Below are positions 1-11,270 of a stretch of 64,000 nt of DNA, in pieces; the first letter of the stretch is position 1, and every line of letters begins with the position of its first letter. A program made the position numbers and the translations under genes. The DNA is from Marsupella aquatica (lineage: Eukaryota > Marchantiophyta), in assembly GCA_973895155.1 (NCBI GenBank), contig OZ316893.1, positions 7,998,001 through 8,062,000 of the forward strand, written 5' to 3'. The notes under the pieces are model-generated. The model searched no databases. It was not told the DNA's origin and was given only the letters and a program-made list of their open reading frames with translations.

Positions 1-1540
1 GAGATTCTCGGTCGAAGCACTAGGTATGACTGACTGCATGTCGATGAATGTTGGAGGTGCATGTTTTGAATACCATGACATGGATGTTTGCGAGTTCTTC
101 TACTCTCTTTGAATACCATGACATTCGTGTCTTCTAAATTTGCTTATCTGTTGAAGTCGTCGGCATGAGTGTAGGGACCGCTCTGCTTCCATTAAGGAGT
201 GGAAAGCAATACAGGCTGAAGGTCAAGGTCATAGGCTGGAGAGGTTGGGTTCGATTTTGAGCCCAACCAAGGTTCATGCTCAGTTTCCATGGCGCCACGA
301 ATGAGAAGAATTCGGGTAGCAGAGGAAGAGAATCACTTCTGACATCGTGTCGATGCTGAAGGCAAGCATGTGTTTGTCTGCATAGCTGGTGATCACAAGC
401 CTCGATCATTTTCTTCCTTTGCTGGTTTCCAGACCCACATGGACGTCACACACAAGTTGGAGTTGCCACTTGCATTACTGGAGGCGGGCAAACCTTGGTT
501 GTTCTCAAAATCCGACTTCTCCACTCGGATTGCCAAGAAACATAAGGCCCCTGGGCCAAATGTGAGGAAGGACAACAATCAGGCCTCTTGGAACCGGCTT
601 TGATCCACTGTGCGACTTCGGTGGAGACAGACTAAGTTGCGGAAGAAGACAATGCTAAAGAAGAAGTATGGTGTTGCTGCAGATGAGCCGCTTGTTCCTG
701 CAAAATCATTGCTTATTCGTGTCATCAAGGAAGTGCACATACATGCAGGGCAGGCTAATGGTTGGTCATCCTTGTTGGATGACAGTTTGTACGAGATGTT
801 GCAAGACTCTGTGTCAGCTACTGCAATTTCTCCTATTCTGTCTTGCTGGGTTGCTTCAATCCGAGCTTTGCCGGTACTCCTACCTAGAGATCGTAAGTTG
901 CAGGCACTTCAATTAGATTGTAGTGTCCTGCCATGCATTTTCCCCCGGGCAGATGTGGAGGTGCAACCTCCCGAGCTGATGCAGTTTGATACAATTCGAG
1001 AGGCTCTCATTGCAGATGCCTTGAATTACTTGACTCAGAAAAGAGCGCTTCTGTAGTGGAAGCATGGGCCCAAAGAAGTGGACTTCAATGCTGCATACCA
1101 AGATTACAAGGAGTGGAAAGAAGAGCAAAAGCCTGTCAGCATAGCCACAACCACTAACAATTTGCTACAGGAATACAAAGGTCGGGGCATGACCACTGAA
1201 GCTGCACGAATAGAGGTATGAACTTTTTATTTTACTTCCTGCAATCTTTGCTTGTTGTTTGTACATTCCATTCTCATTTTGTCCCAACCATGTGCAGGCT
1301 GGACTAAATGAAGAGTGGGAGGACACTTCTGATGATAGTGACTATGAGCCTGGGCCTGAGAAGTGGGGTCTATTGCTAAATGATGCTGATAAACAGCCAG
1401 ATGAGCCAGACGTTGTATCTGAACCTGTCCTCAATACTTCAGTTGGGGACCCGCCTCTTGTACAAGATCCTATTCAGGTTCCTTCTCATGTTCAGGATGA
1501 TGAAGACAATGATCATCAGAATCCTTCTCATGTTGAGGAT

Positions 1541-1670
1541 GTTGACCATCTTATTGAGCATCCTGTTCATGATCCTATTCAGGATCCTATTGACCATCCT
1601 GTTCATGATCCTATTGACCATTCTGTTCAGGATCCCATTGACAATCCTATTCAGGATGTTTATGAACAAG
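1541..1670 (+). repeat. Short in-frame coding repeats (HPVHDPI / DPIQDPID)
   Basis: In exon 2 of the plus-strand MULE gene a 12-24 bp unit of the type CCTGTTCATGATCCTATT repeats several times. It encodes alternating His/Asp/Pro peptides such as HPVHDPIDHSVQDPI. The reading frame is kept, so it is a coding minisatellite. It sits in an acidic, probably disordered part of the protein. Confidence 0.8.
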
Positions 1671-2109
1671 GAATCAACTTTTCACAACAGTGTGACTTGG
1701 TTTCAAGCCTCCAAAATATTCTTCACGCCTATGGAGAGGGAGAGGACGGCTACCCCCTCCAGGTTAGTCTTTGTTTCTTTGCTTCAATTACTTTTGAAAT
1801 TTCTTTGCAAATTGTGAATACATGAGCCTCATCGTATTTGGATGCTCCTTCTGTTCATTGCAGGAAGGAGTAGTATCGGAGACTATCTCGGAGTTCGTAG
1901 CACCACCAACCCCTACACCTGAGACTCTACTCCCAGACTTCATAGCGCCAGTTGCAGCAACAGCACCAGCCCCTATACCGTGTATATTAGTCTCGGAGTC
2001 CTTACCACCACTTGCACCAGCACCACCAGCCATTGCACCACATGTACTATTAGAGTCGGTACCAGTAGCAGCAGCACAACCACCACCAGCAGCCCCTGCA
2101 CCACAGATT

Positions 2110-3265
2110 GTAAGTCTCTAAAGTACAAACTTGGAAGTCATTCAATTGCAATCTAGTCTGAATACTTAAACCCCAATGTCTGTTCACTCCCCTAAGCATT
2201 CATTTCATATATTGTAGGGACAAAGACGAAGGGGAAGGGGTGTACCACTGGAGTCCCCATCCCCAGTACAGAAAGCAGCACCATCCCCTCCAATGTCAAC
2301 AAACCCCTTCCAGGTTTGCCTTTGTATTTTTTGTAAAAACATATGTTTGCAATGCTTTGCAATGTCTGAATTCAGCTGCCTCATTGTCTTCGCCGTGCAC
2401 TGCAATTTCTTCATTCTAGAGACGGAGCGGAAGGACAAGTGGAGGGGTTGTAGCAGTGGAATCACCAGCACCAGCCCTCGCACCACGGATTGTAAGTCTC
2501 AGAAGTGCTTACTTGGAAGTCGTACAATTGCAATCTAGTCTAAATACTTCAACCCCAATGTCTTTTCACTCCCAGGTTTGCCTTTGTGTTTTTGGTAAAA
2601 ACATTTGTTTGCAATGCTTTGCAATGTCTGAATACATCTGCCTCATTGTCTTTGGTGTGCACTGCAATGTCTTCATTCTAGAGACCAAGTGGAAGGGCTC
2701 CTGGAGGGGTTGTAGCAGTGGAATCACCAGCACCAGCCCTCGCACCACAGATTGTAAGTCTCAAAAGCGCTTACTTGGAAGTTTGAATACATCACCCTAA
2801 TTGTCTTCTGCGTGCACTACAATTTCTTCATTCTAGCCCGTGCAGGGGAAAGAAATTTGATATAGGTCAGCCTGGTTTGCCTTCCTGTACAAGGCCACAT
2901 TCCTTTCTATTCATATTACTTTGCAGGGGTTAAATACATAACCCTCGGTGTATTCAAGTCACTTAATGATATTCTCCATTGTAGAGAGGAAGTAGAAGGG
3001 GAAGGGGTGTATCAGCGGTGCCCCCAAAACCAGTAGCAGCACCGGCACCGACAAACAACCCCTCCCAGGTATGTCTTGATGTACCAGGCTAATTTCCTTA
3101 TCAAACTGCTTTGCAGGGAGTGAATACACAACCCTCACTGTCTTCTATGTCAATTAATAATTTTGTTCATTGTAAGGAGGAAGACAAAGGGGAAGGGATG
3201 TGTCAGAAATGTCCTCAGCACCAGTGGCACTAGCAATCCCAGTACCAGCAACCAACCCCTCCAAG
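2110..3265 (+). repeat. Tandemly duplicated exon-intron cassettes
   Basis: Successive cassettes share both exon and intron sequence. The 72-bp exons at 2420-2491 and 2682-2753 are near copies encoding GGVVAVESPAPALAP, and their introns share GTAAGTCTC starts and CTTCATTCTAG ends. More distant units follow at 2985-3068, 3177-3265 and 3382 onward. Most of these introns carry one copy of the 24-bp palindrome (starts 2160, 2368, 2542, 2630, 2785, 2932, 3122, 3337, 3690). The gene seems to have grown by duplicating an exon together with the motif-bearing intron. Confidence 0.8.
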
Positions 3266-4356
3266 GTACGCCTTTGTGTCTTAGGCCACATAATTGAATT
3301 CCTTCTCATCAGCGGCATCCAATTGTTGAGTAATGTGAATACCTCTTTGTCAATGTCTTTTGATGTTGCTTTGGATTGTAGGAAGGGCAACAACGGGAAA
3401 AGGCAAGCAAAAGGCGAAAAGGAAAGGGAAATTTGGTGGAGCAATCCCTTGCACCTGCCCCAACCCCTATCCCAACAAATGAACACTCAGCCCCTGCCCC
3501 TGTAACAACACCAACACATGCACCTGCCGGTATCCCTGGACCACCACTAGCACATGCCCCTACACCAGGACCAGCAGAAGCACCAGCCCCTATACCAGTG
3601 CCAACACCAGGCCCTGCACCAGCTACGAACTCCTCACAGGTATGCCTAAGGGTGCAGCAGCAATATTCCTCTGCTTCATTGTGGAATGTGAATACCTCTT
3701 TGTCCATGTATTCTAATGTCTTTGTGGGTTGTAGGTACCACAAGGAGGAGTTGCTTTGTCCTTAGTACATGTTCCTGTCTCAAGGAAGAGGAAGGAGGCC
3801 TCTAAATCAAGCAAGGGTATGAGCCAGGCATTGCAGGTTGTTCCTCTATTGGCAGTCAACCCCAAAACAAAAGTTGTGTTTTTGCACCCCGAAGATGATG
3901 ACTTAGCAACATCAGAAGTTGAAGACAGAGTGAGAGGCAAGCCAAAGCGAAGTAAAAGTGTGACAAGTAGAGGCGGGGGGCAAGGGAGAGGAAGAGGAGC
4001 ACAGTCTTCTACTCAACCAACTCCCTTGCATGAAATCCCGCTAGGTGATGGTGACAATGTAGACACATTTGGGCCATCACAACTTTTGCATGACTCCCAA
4101 ATGACTGCTTCACAAGATACATTCAGGGAGGTTATTGACCAACTCCCGCACCCTTCCCAGTATGCTGACTGAGCGTGGACACCCTTCCCGTGTGGTACTA
4201 AGCCATTTTTGTGGTAGCTTCAGTGGTCTTTAGATGCAATGTAGCATGAGGTAGCTTCAGATACAATGTAACTTCATTGGAAGGCAAGGAGGCCCATGAT
4301 ACATCTACACTGCAAGGTCACAACTCGACTTACAACTTGTACTGGAAACATTTATG

Positions 4357-4362
4357 AATAAA
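4357..4362 (+). terminator. Candidate polyadenylation signal of the plus-strand MULE gene
   Basis: AATAAA lies 185 bp after the stop codon of the plus-strand gene and just before the 117-bp minisatellite. The position fits a plant 3' end signal, but the hexamer alone is weak evidence. Confidence 0.4.
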
Positions 4363-4441
4363 AAGCAATTTGCATTCACTGTGTTCTGATGTATAAAAGT
4401 TATTCATTCTGCTGGATACTACCTTCAGTCTGCACCTTCAG

Positions 4442-5125
4442 TTTTGGAAGACATTGTCCATACAGTCTTCGCACCACACTTAGCCATTTTTCCAACGACA
4501 GGATATTTCGCTTGAAGAAGCCATTTGAGCAAGGGTAAATGACCGTGGATGTTGTGGGTTTTGGAAGACATTGTCCATATAGTCTTCGCACCACACTTAG
4601 CCATTTTTCCAACGACAAGATATTTTGCTTGAAGAAGCCATTTGAGTAGGGGTAAATGACCGTGGATGTTGTGGGTTTTGGAAGACATTGTCCATATAGT
4701 CTTTGCACCACACTTAGCCATTTTTTCAACGATAGGATATTTCGCTTGAAGAAGCCATTTGAGCAGGGGTAAATGACCGTGGATGTTGTGGGTTTTGGAA
4801 GACATTGTCCATATAGTCTTCGCACCACACTTAGCCATTCTTCCAACGACAGGATATTTTGCTTGAAGAAGCCATTTGAGCAGGGGTAAATGACCGTGGA
4901 TGTTGTGGGTTTTGGAAGACATTGTCCATATAGTCTTCGCACCACACTTAGCCATTTTTCCAACGACAGGATATTTCGCTTGAAGAAGCCATTTGAGCAG
5001 GGGTAAATGACCGTGGATGTTGTGGGTTTTGGAAGACATTGTCCATATAGTCTTTGCACCACACTTAGCCATTTTTCCAACGACAGGATATTTTGCTTGA
5101 AGAAGAAATTTGAGCGAGGGTACGT
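4442..5125. repeat. 117-bp minisatellite, about 5.8 copies
   Basis: The anchor TTTTGGAAGACATTGTCC starts at 4442, 4559, 4676, 4793, 4910 and 5027, an exact 117-bp period with few mismatches. The unit is 39 codons long and lacks stops in two minus-strand frames, which creates artefactual ORFs of 226 and 249 codons. Each unit carries one copy of the element's 24-bp palindrome (starts 4447, 4564, 4681, 4798, 4915, 5032). The array sits between the 3' ends of the plus-strand gene and the minus-strand viroplasmin-domain gene. Confidence 0.95.
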
Positions 5126-5315
5126 AAATGGCCAACACTAGTGGTTTCACACAAGATGCACATGACAACTGCAAAACAGTTTCAAAATTTGTAGAACATC
5201 TCTAAATTGTTGGAGTACAATGCTGTTGTAGACTTCAATGTCTGCAACTAAAGCAAAATTGCAATTGCTACTTCCTGTGAGCTATTATTTGAACTTGTTA
5301 CCACTGTGGTGCAAA

Positions 5316-6046
5316 CTAAGTCAAGAGCTCATTACTACAAAATACTTCCCCACAATAGGTGCACCTAAATACTTCATGCCCAGACTCATCTACTCCTAGC
5401 AACTCAACATTAACTCTATGACCATCTGCTTTGATAGGAGCCCTCCATTGTGCACCCATTGCACTAAATTGTCGTTGAAGCCATGCCTCCGCCTCAGAAT
5501 GGGACCTAAAAGACTTGTGACTAGCTCCACTGAATCCGCTCACCTGACATTCTGCCTCCTCCCAAGTACGATATATTCCAGGACTGCGCCCCCTAGCAAT
5601 GGCATACCATTTCTTCTTTGAGGTAGAGCCTAGATCACAATTGTATGGAAGAGCAATTGACTTAGAGCGAGAGGACAAAGTCTGTGATTGTAATTCACCC
5701 TTGTGGCAGGCTGAGTTTGCGCAACGTCAACCAATTGTGCTTGTGAGGCTGACGAAGATGGACCTGCATTAGCACCCTGGCGCCGAGCCAATACAGGTTT
5801 TGGTGGCCCAACAACAGCCACTACAGGGGAATCGTGACCCTCTGATTTTGATGGCGTTGTACTTTGAGCAAGGGGAGGCAGCCTATCTCGATTCCACACT
5901 GAAGACAAACACAAAATCCGTTCCAACATGCAATGGAGGAAGAAGAGTAGTGCACTCAAACCTGCAAATACGGTCCATATGGTGAACCCCAATGCCCAAA
6001 ACAACTGAACTACAAAACCAACACTGCCTTCATTGAACTTTGCCAT
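5316..6046 (-). CDS. Small membrane protein with C-terminal viroplasmin / RNase H1 N-terminal domain
   Basis: Two exons: 6046-5699 and 5615-5316, with an 83-bp intron whose ends (GTGAAT, CAAAG) keep the phase; about 215 aa. After the ATG at 6046 comes a hydrophobic N-terminal segment (VGFVVQLFWALGFTIWTVFA, then LSALLFFLHC), likely one or two membrane spans. A Ser/Ala linker follows. The second exon starts with KKWYAIARGRSPGIYRTW and continues with VSGFSGASHKSF and AEAWL. This is the hybrid-binding fold shared by RNase H1 N-termini and caulimovirus protein VI. The C-terminus has CTYCGEVFC, a possible zinc site. No RNase H catalytic domain is present. It lies 500 bp downstream of the transposase on the same strand; membership of the element is inferred from position. 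Confidence 0.6.
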
Positions 6047-6545
6047 TGCCAAATGGCAATCTTCTCCTTGGCGCTCTCGTTGTCGCTCTCCTGTCCCTGG
6101 TGCTCTTGCTCTCTCTGGCGCTCTCGGGCGCTGCACAATCTACTCAGACCTCTCTCTCTGGCGCTGCAATGCTGTCCTGTCCGTCCTCTACTACACTGGT
6201 CTCCTAAGACCTCCTCCCTTTGTTGTCACTCACGTGGACGACTTCAAAGGCTTAGTCCACTTGCAAAATGCGCACATTCTCCATGGAACACTCAATGTCG
6301 ACCAACGGTCCCGCTCGCCAATATCATTGCGGAAGTAGATTCAAATTTGAAGACATTATGGTCAATGTCTTCAATAACAATGAAGGAAGTTAAGAAGACA
6401 ACATGGTCGCTGTCTTCAAGTGCAAGCATGCATGGAAGATAAACGGGAAGACAAAATGAATATGTTGTATTCATCAGAGAATAATGGTGGAAAAAAGTGA
6501 CAAGAGTCTGTTTTGATGCACAACCAAAGTTCAGTAATAAAGTAA

Positions 6546-9500
6546 CTAGTAAGGTTCAGTAATATCAACATGATATTGTGACCCAAATCCCTGACACTCT
6601 ATTGCAGCCTCATTGGCCAATTCCATGCACCTATCAATGAAAGCTTGTGGCAATTGTTGTTCACTATTTGGGAGAAGGGGCTGAGATACAATGCTCTGGA
6701 TTGGTCCTGTGCCTACTGTTGGTGCGGTTGATTCAATACTATATTCAGTCTGCAGTAGTTGGTCTTCCCAAGGAAAGGGTGACACAGGTGGGTGCTCCAA
6801 AATGACTGCATCACCATTATCCACCTGCATATGAAGGCAATTTTAAAATTTGTCCCTAGCATGAGACCACACATGCATGAAGCCCACAAGTAATGATATA
6901 TACTTGTAAGAAGATTGTTAATGTTGGAATCCTTACTCTTGCTGGATCTGTTGGCGTCACACTATGGACTTTATCACAAGATCTTCGGTTATGTCCAACC
7001 TGCCCACACTTATTGCACCTGCACTTCCCAGTGTTAGGCCCCGCTTTCTTTGCCCTCGATTGAACAAGAACAATTGGAAGTCCAACAATAGTGTTTGCTG
7101 TTGAAAAGGGTTCCACCCTGTTTGGATCATCATCTAGTGGATATCTCAAGAACAATTGTCCAAGGGAGTCAATCATTAATTCTTCGCCTTCTCCAAGAGC
7201 CCTAGGTGGATGCCTCCCTCCACAACCCTGTTCGATGCGGACCATTCTATGTCTGCCCCTTTTCACAGCAGCCATAGGAGCAACACAATTTGGACTTGGC
7301 ATTAAGTCTGATACAATAAAGCTAGGTAAAACATTGTCATACAAAGCCCTAATTGAAGCAGTCCGCCAACATTTGTGAAAATGAGCAGAAAATTTTCTGC
7401 CTTCTTGGTCATCCCAAGCCATTATATGCTCACATGGCCACACCATCTCTTGCAGCTCCCAACAAGTGCAAGATTTCTTTGGTGACAGTGACACTAGATA
7501 CTCCTCACTTTGGGAGGTAGTTTGAACCTTGGCTGTGGACGCGCCATCATCAAACACCTGAGCATATGAAAACTTGGATATAATTACAAAACTATTCAAA
7601 TAAAGAATACATTCATACTAGTGTATTTTAATTCAACACCGAGCTATTAAGAAGACATTGATGTTAAAGTATATACAGAACACATAGGTATTAATGCATA
7701 CACAAGACTAGGCATGAAGATTACCTGCCATTGACCAAACGTCTTGAGATTCTTATTGTACCTGACCAGGGCTGGAATAGTGAGTACTTCTTGTCTCGCC
7801 AACGCAGCTACTTTCCTTTCTTTAAACTTTTGCTGAACATATACCCACATGCGCTCCATCAACTTGCAAGGAGCAAATTCGCGCAAGGGGAGTAAGCCTG
7901 AATTTGCTTGCTCAGCAGGGTTGCTTGTAACCTTTGCCATGCGGGGAAGTGGAAAGGCATGCCTGGCATAAAGTTTTGCATCAAAACTTCTGATGTAGTC
8001 TACAACATTTGCATTCTCATATGCCTTGACGGACTCTGCCAGTCGCTTCAAACATGCTTCAACTCTGATACAGGTGCACAGGGAAAACATTGATGTTAAT
8101 GTATACAATCATGTCATACACAGAGAAAACATTTGCGTGAGTATGTACTTCACATTCTGTATTCGAGGAGCTCGGTAATATAATTACTGTATTGAACATG
8201 AGTATGCGGTGTATACATAAGAAGTCAAATGTATGTAGAATCAAAGCAATGAAGGTTTTTGGACTTACTGTCTTTCATCGTTGGCATATATGCATCCTGT
8301 AAAAATATCTGCTGCTGCTTTGCCATGCCTGTTCTTGACATTAGCTCTCAGGTGGTTTGCACATGCTGCATGTATCTTACCTGGCCACACGTAACTCACA
8401 GCGGCAAGTAGACCTTTCTGTCGGTCTGATATGAGTGGCATGTGAGGCGATTCAATGCCGTAGAGTGATCTATCTACCAATTCCAGAAACCAGATCCAAT
8501 TATCTGTGTTCTCAACTGGAGCTACTGCGTAACATAGAATCAATCCTTGGCCATTTCCATCCAAACATGTAGCTAAGAACAGTTGAGTGGGGTACTTCCT
8601 GTTCTTTGTATGACATGCATCAAGAGAGATGAGAGGTTGAATGTAGGTACATGCTTTTCGTGTAGCTGATGGGCAAATGAATGCTCGACAGAAAACGTTG
8701 GATTTTTCCGTTGGGGACCAGACTGCCACTGCACCAGGGTCAGTCTCTCTCACCCTGGCAATTAATGCCAGAATCATTTGAAACGTGTCTTCCTGCCCAC
8801 CAAGGTGCAGATCCCGTACATAGTCTTTTGCTCGCCACATTTAGTGGTAAGTGCTGTTCTTTTTATAATCCCCTTGAAATCCACATAGTAGTTCTTTGAC
8901 CGGCACCTTCAGATTTCTACACACTCTAGGCGCCAGTGTGTCTCCTAACCACACTGCCTTTTGTGTTGGGCCCCTCCACTTGTGTTTAGATGCTGGACAA
9001 TTGTGTTTCAGCTCACACACAGTAATGATATGAGCCCCGCTGTGAGCTTGCCTGTGACATCGGACCCTGAATGGGCAGTAGGCTGAACAATCAAAACCAT
9101 CTTCATCGTACTCTGGCGGGGGCCTAAACCTAGAAAACTCCCCGCATACTCCTGTGGTACATATCTTCCTGACTTTTACCGTGCCAGGGGCATGTGACCC
9201 AAGTAGCCACACACTGCTATGCTGCACTACTGTGCGTGGTTTCTTTGCCATCGTTGTGTTCCTCTGGAGACAGTTTGGATCCAGAGGTCCAAGGGGTGCA
9301 CGAACCTCCTATTGCAATCCACACAAAACATATTCATGTTATTGTATATGGAAACACAGAAGACAGTGGTGTCATTGTATACAAAATACACACCACAATG
9401 GGGATGTTTATATGAAACATAGAAGACACTCATGACGTCGTATACAAAACATTGATGGTAAAATGCAAAGAAGACATTCCGGTTGAGGTATACCTGTGGA

Positions 9501-10736
9501 GCATTTGTGAGAACGATTGCTCCAGACTGGTTTGTTGATCCTGTCATCTGTTGAATAGCAATTTGAAACTCACGGTCTTCCATCTGCAATGGCAGCACAA
9601 ACATACCATGCATCAAAACACAGAGTGACAAGTATTACATTTCTAACCCTTCAAAAAAACCACAATGATATAGGTATGGACTCTTGGAAAGCTTTACCTC
9701 TTCCGCTGTCAACTCGGGGTTCTCACTATATGGGGACCTCCCCATCGCCTGCGACGTTTTTAGGCCTCGGACCCCCTAAAATGTAAGAATTTTTTTTAAT
9801 TTTTTAACCCCTATAAAGTTGGGATATTCTTGGAATATTCTAAAAATTGGATTAAAAAGACCCTAATGTTCTTATAAGTCTCAAAATTGAATTTAAAAAA
9901 CCCTATTGTTCTTCTACAAAAATTCTGAAGTCTTCCCTTAGAACCAATAAAATGACCCTATCCTTCGTCGCACGTGATATGTCATTTTTGTGGAAGTGAA
10001 ACCCCCGAGGCTGTCAATAATGGTTCTGCATAGGCATTGTGTGTCCTTCGTGTCCCCCTTGGTTCGGATGTCATTCCTCTGTCACGGAACCCACTATACT
10101 CACCGTAACGACTGTTATAGTGCCAATCTAATTCATGTTCATCTTCATCATCCAATTCATGGATATATAGTGAATCTTCATCTTCTGAACTATCACTACA
10201 TTCAGAACTGTCTGGCCCAGGTCTGATGTCACCACTTGACTTCCTTTCATGTCGATGAGCAATCTTACTAAATCGGCAAACCCTTGTTCGAAAATTGGGG
10301 GAGGTTTTAAGTCTATACACTACTCGGCCATGCATGACAGCCCACGAGTCCAAACATCTATCAAATTCATCAAAATTGTTAAAATGCTCGCCCAGATGAA
10401 TGCGAGCCGCCTCTGCTTCCACTGCCAAGAGCATTGTAGAATACATAATGAAGAACGTCTACGGGAGCTCTCCACTTCAACAGTGCAAAACTTATGATTC
10501 ATACGGGAGCAACTTCATACTTAAGCCAAACAAATCCTCCAAATACTAACTTGAAGCATAGTAGATTCACCTTCTTCGGGACTCTTCCCATCCAGGATTG
10601 ATTTCAGATTTTTCAGATGTCTTCGTGTTGTTCCTCGCCTTGCTCTTTGTGGTGATTGCCTGTCTGAATCGGGAATGTCCACCTCACAGACATCCCCTCG
10701 ACGCCAAAGATTGATGTCACTTACATCATCTGCCAT
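6546..10736 (-). pseudogene. MULE transposase (mudrA-like), interrupted by one in-frame stop
   Basis: Phase-consistent exons: 9745-9698, 9583-9494, 9308-8269, 8064-7725, 7557-6937 and 6824-6546 (stop). Upstream exons 10736-10551 (MADDVSDINLWRRGDV...) and about 10410-10269 (NNFDEFDRCLDSWAV, MuDR N-terminal like) belong to the same family, but their join to 9745 is unresolved, so translation might instead begin at ATG 9745. Exon 9308-8269 has the Cys/His region (CPFRVRC...LKHNC) and the MULE DDE core (LISLDACHTKN, DNWIWFLELV, PLISDRQKGL, CANHLRANV). Exon 7557-6937 has the SWIM finger (SCTCWELQEMVWPCEHIMAW) and a CCHC knuckle (CNKCGQVGHNRRSC). An in-frame TAA at 8841-8843 lies just before MWRAKDYVRDL, a segment normally continuous in the family. 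The coding potential is otherwise well kept, so the break looks recent. Confidence 0.85.
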
Positions 10737-11270
10737 CGTGTACTTCAATGTGCATATGAGTACTGTGCAGAGGTTAGTCATGTCCATTTAACGTAAAGCT
10801 CAAAAACATTTACTAAGCCACATGCGAAAGGGCTCTGCAGCCCATGAACTGACGTCGTTTCCTGACATTGTTTGTGCCTTCAGTTTACACATTCTAACAT
10901 CTGCACAATAGTACCTTGTTTTCCTGTGCAATCGATGGTGGCAGGTGCGTGCGCCGTGCGCCTCGTGGAAAGTTGAGTGTACTTGTTATCGAGCATGGAC
11001 AAAAGTTGGGATGGGAGGATATTAAAAAATGCGGAGATCAGTTTACAAATAGAATACAATCATGTCAATGTATTCGAATTCGCGTAACATAACCCTAATG
11101 TTGATCGTGGCGGCGTGGATGGGCAAATGCCCGATTTTGACTTCTAATTATGAGGTCCCGTTGCCTGATTACTGCGCGTTTCAAGACCCTAAACCGCCCC
11201 GATAATGTGCGCCCCGACAATGTGCGCCCTAAACAGAAATTTTGTTGAAGACATAAACCACGAAGTATTC

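Larger units (their letters stand above)
289..4172 (+). pseudogene. Ten-exon gene for a C2H2-like, Arg/Gly- and Pro/Ala-rich putative DNA-binding protein of the MULE (mudrB position)
   Basis: Exons by splice signals and phase: 289-1215, 1298-1762, 1864-2109, 2218-2313, 2420-2491, 2682-2753, 2985-3068, about 3177-3265, 3382-3639 and 3735-4172 (stop). Almost all are phase 0. Exon 1 has a finger-like stretch (FVC...SFAGFQTHMDVTHK) lacking the second Cys. Exon 2 is acidic with HPVHDPI-type repeats. Exons 4-8 are short, each giving an Arg/Gly start (RRRGRG, RRSGR, RPSGR, RGSRRGRG) and a Pro/Ala end. Exon 9 is a long Pro/Ala stretch. Exon 10 has basic clusters, GGGQGRGRG and an acidic HPEDDDL. Decay: in-frame TGA at 340, TGA at 601 and TAG at 1054 in exon 1; the exon 8 acceptor is out of phase. 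The start at 289 is the first ATG in the open stretch. I recognise no family. A role in binding the element's own DNA is inference from composition and position. Confidence 0.6.
1..11270. mobile_element. Mutator-like (MULE) element with two convergent genes, probably entering from beyond the left edge
   Basis: The transposase gene on the minus strand (10736-6546) has MULE family hallmarks: a MuDR-type N-terminal region, a MULE DDE domain, a SWIM finger and a CCHC knuckle. A plus-strand gene (289-4172) faces it, and both end near a central minisatellite. A 24-bp hyphenated palindrome recurs from 68 to 11270 in non-coding parts; I found no strong copy between 11.3 and 33.9 kb, so I place the right border near 11270. 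No terminal inverted repeats or target duplication were identified. The left end may lie outside the window. Convergent mudrA/mudrB genes in maize MuDR are the closest known layout. The element is probably inactive, because both large genes carry in-frame stops. Confidence 0.75.
68..11270. repeat. Dispersed 24-bp hyphenated palindrome, consensus GAAKAC-N12-GTMTTC/GTATAC
   Basis: Copies with fixed 24-bp length start at 111, 2160, 2368, 2542, 2630, 2785, 2932, 3122, 3337, 3690, 4447 (and five more at 117-bp steps), 6349, 6394, 7651, 8083, 9359, 9422, 9470, 11052 and 11247. Weaker ones start at 68, 5213, 7678 and 8125, and a 26-bp variant lies at 6447-6472. The arms are GAAGAC, GAATAC or GAAAAC on the left and GTCTTC, GTATTC or GTATAC on the right; the 12-bp core varies. 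All lie in introns, the minisatellite or flanks, none in an assigned exon. One more strong copy starts at 34009, beside the second MULE gene fragment. Confidence 0.85.

Noticed and set aside
4442-5125. CRISPR-like array
   Set aside because: The whole 117-bp unit is conserved with no variable spacers, and the context is a plant transposon.
4400-5174. Two overlapping minus-strand ORFs of 226 and 249 codons
   Set aside because: They arise from a 117-bp (39-codon) tandem repeat that keeps several frames open; the product is six copies of the same peptide in each frame and there is no splice or start context.
5316-5678. Endogenous caulimovirus fragment, from the viroplasmin-like domain
   Set aside because: The domain is shared with cellular RNase H1 N-termini. 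No coat protein, movement protein, protease or viral reverse transcriptase lies nearby.
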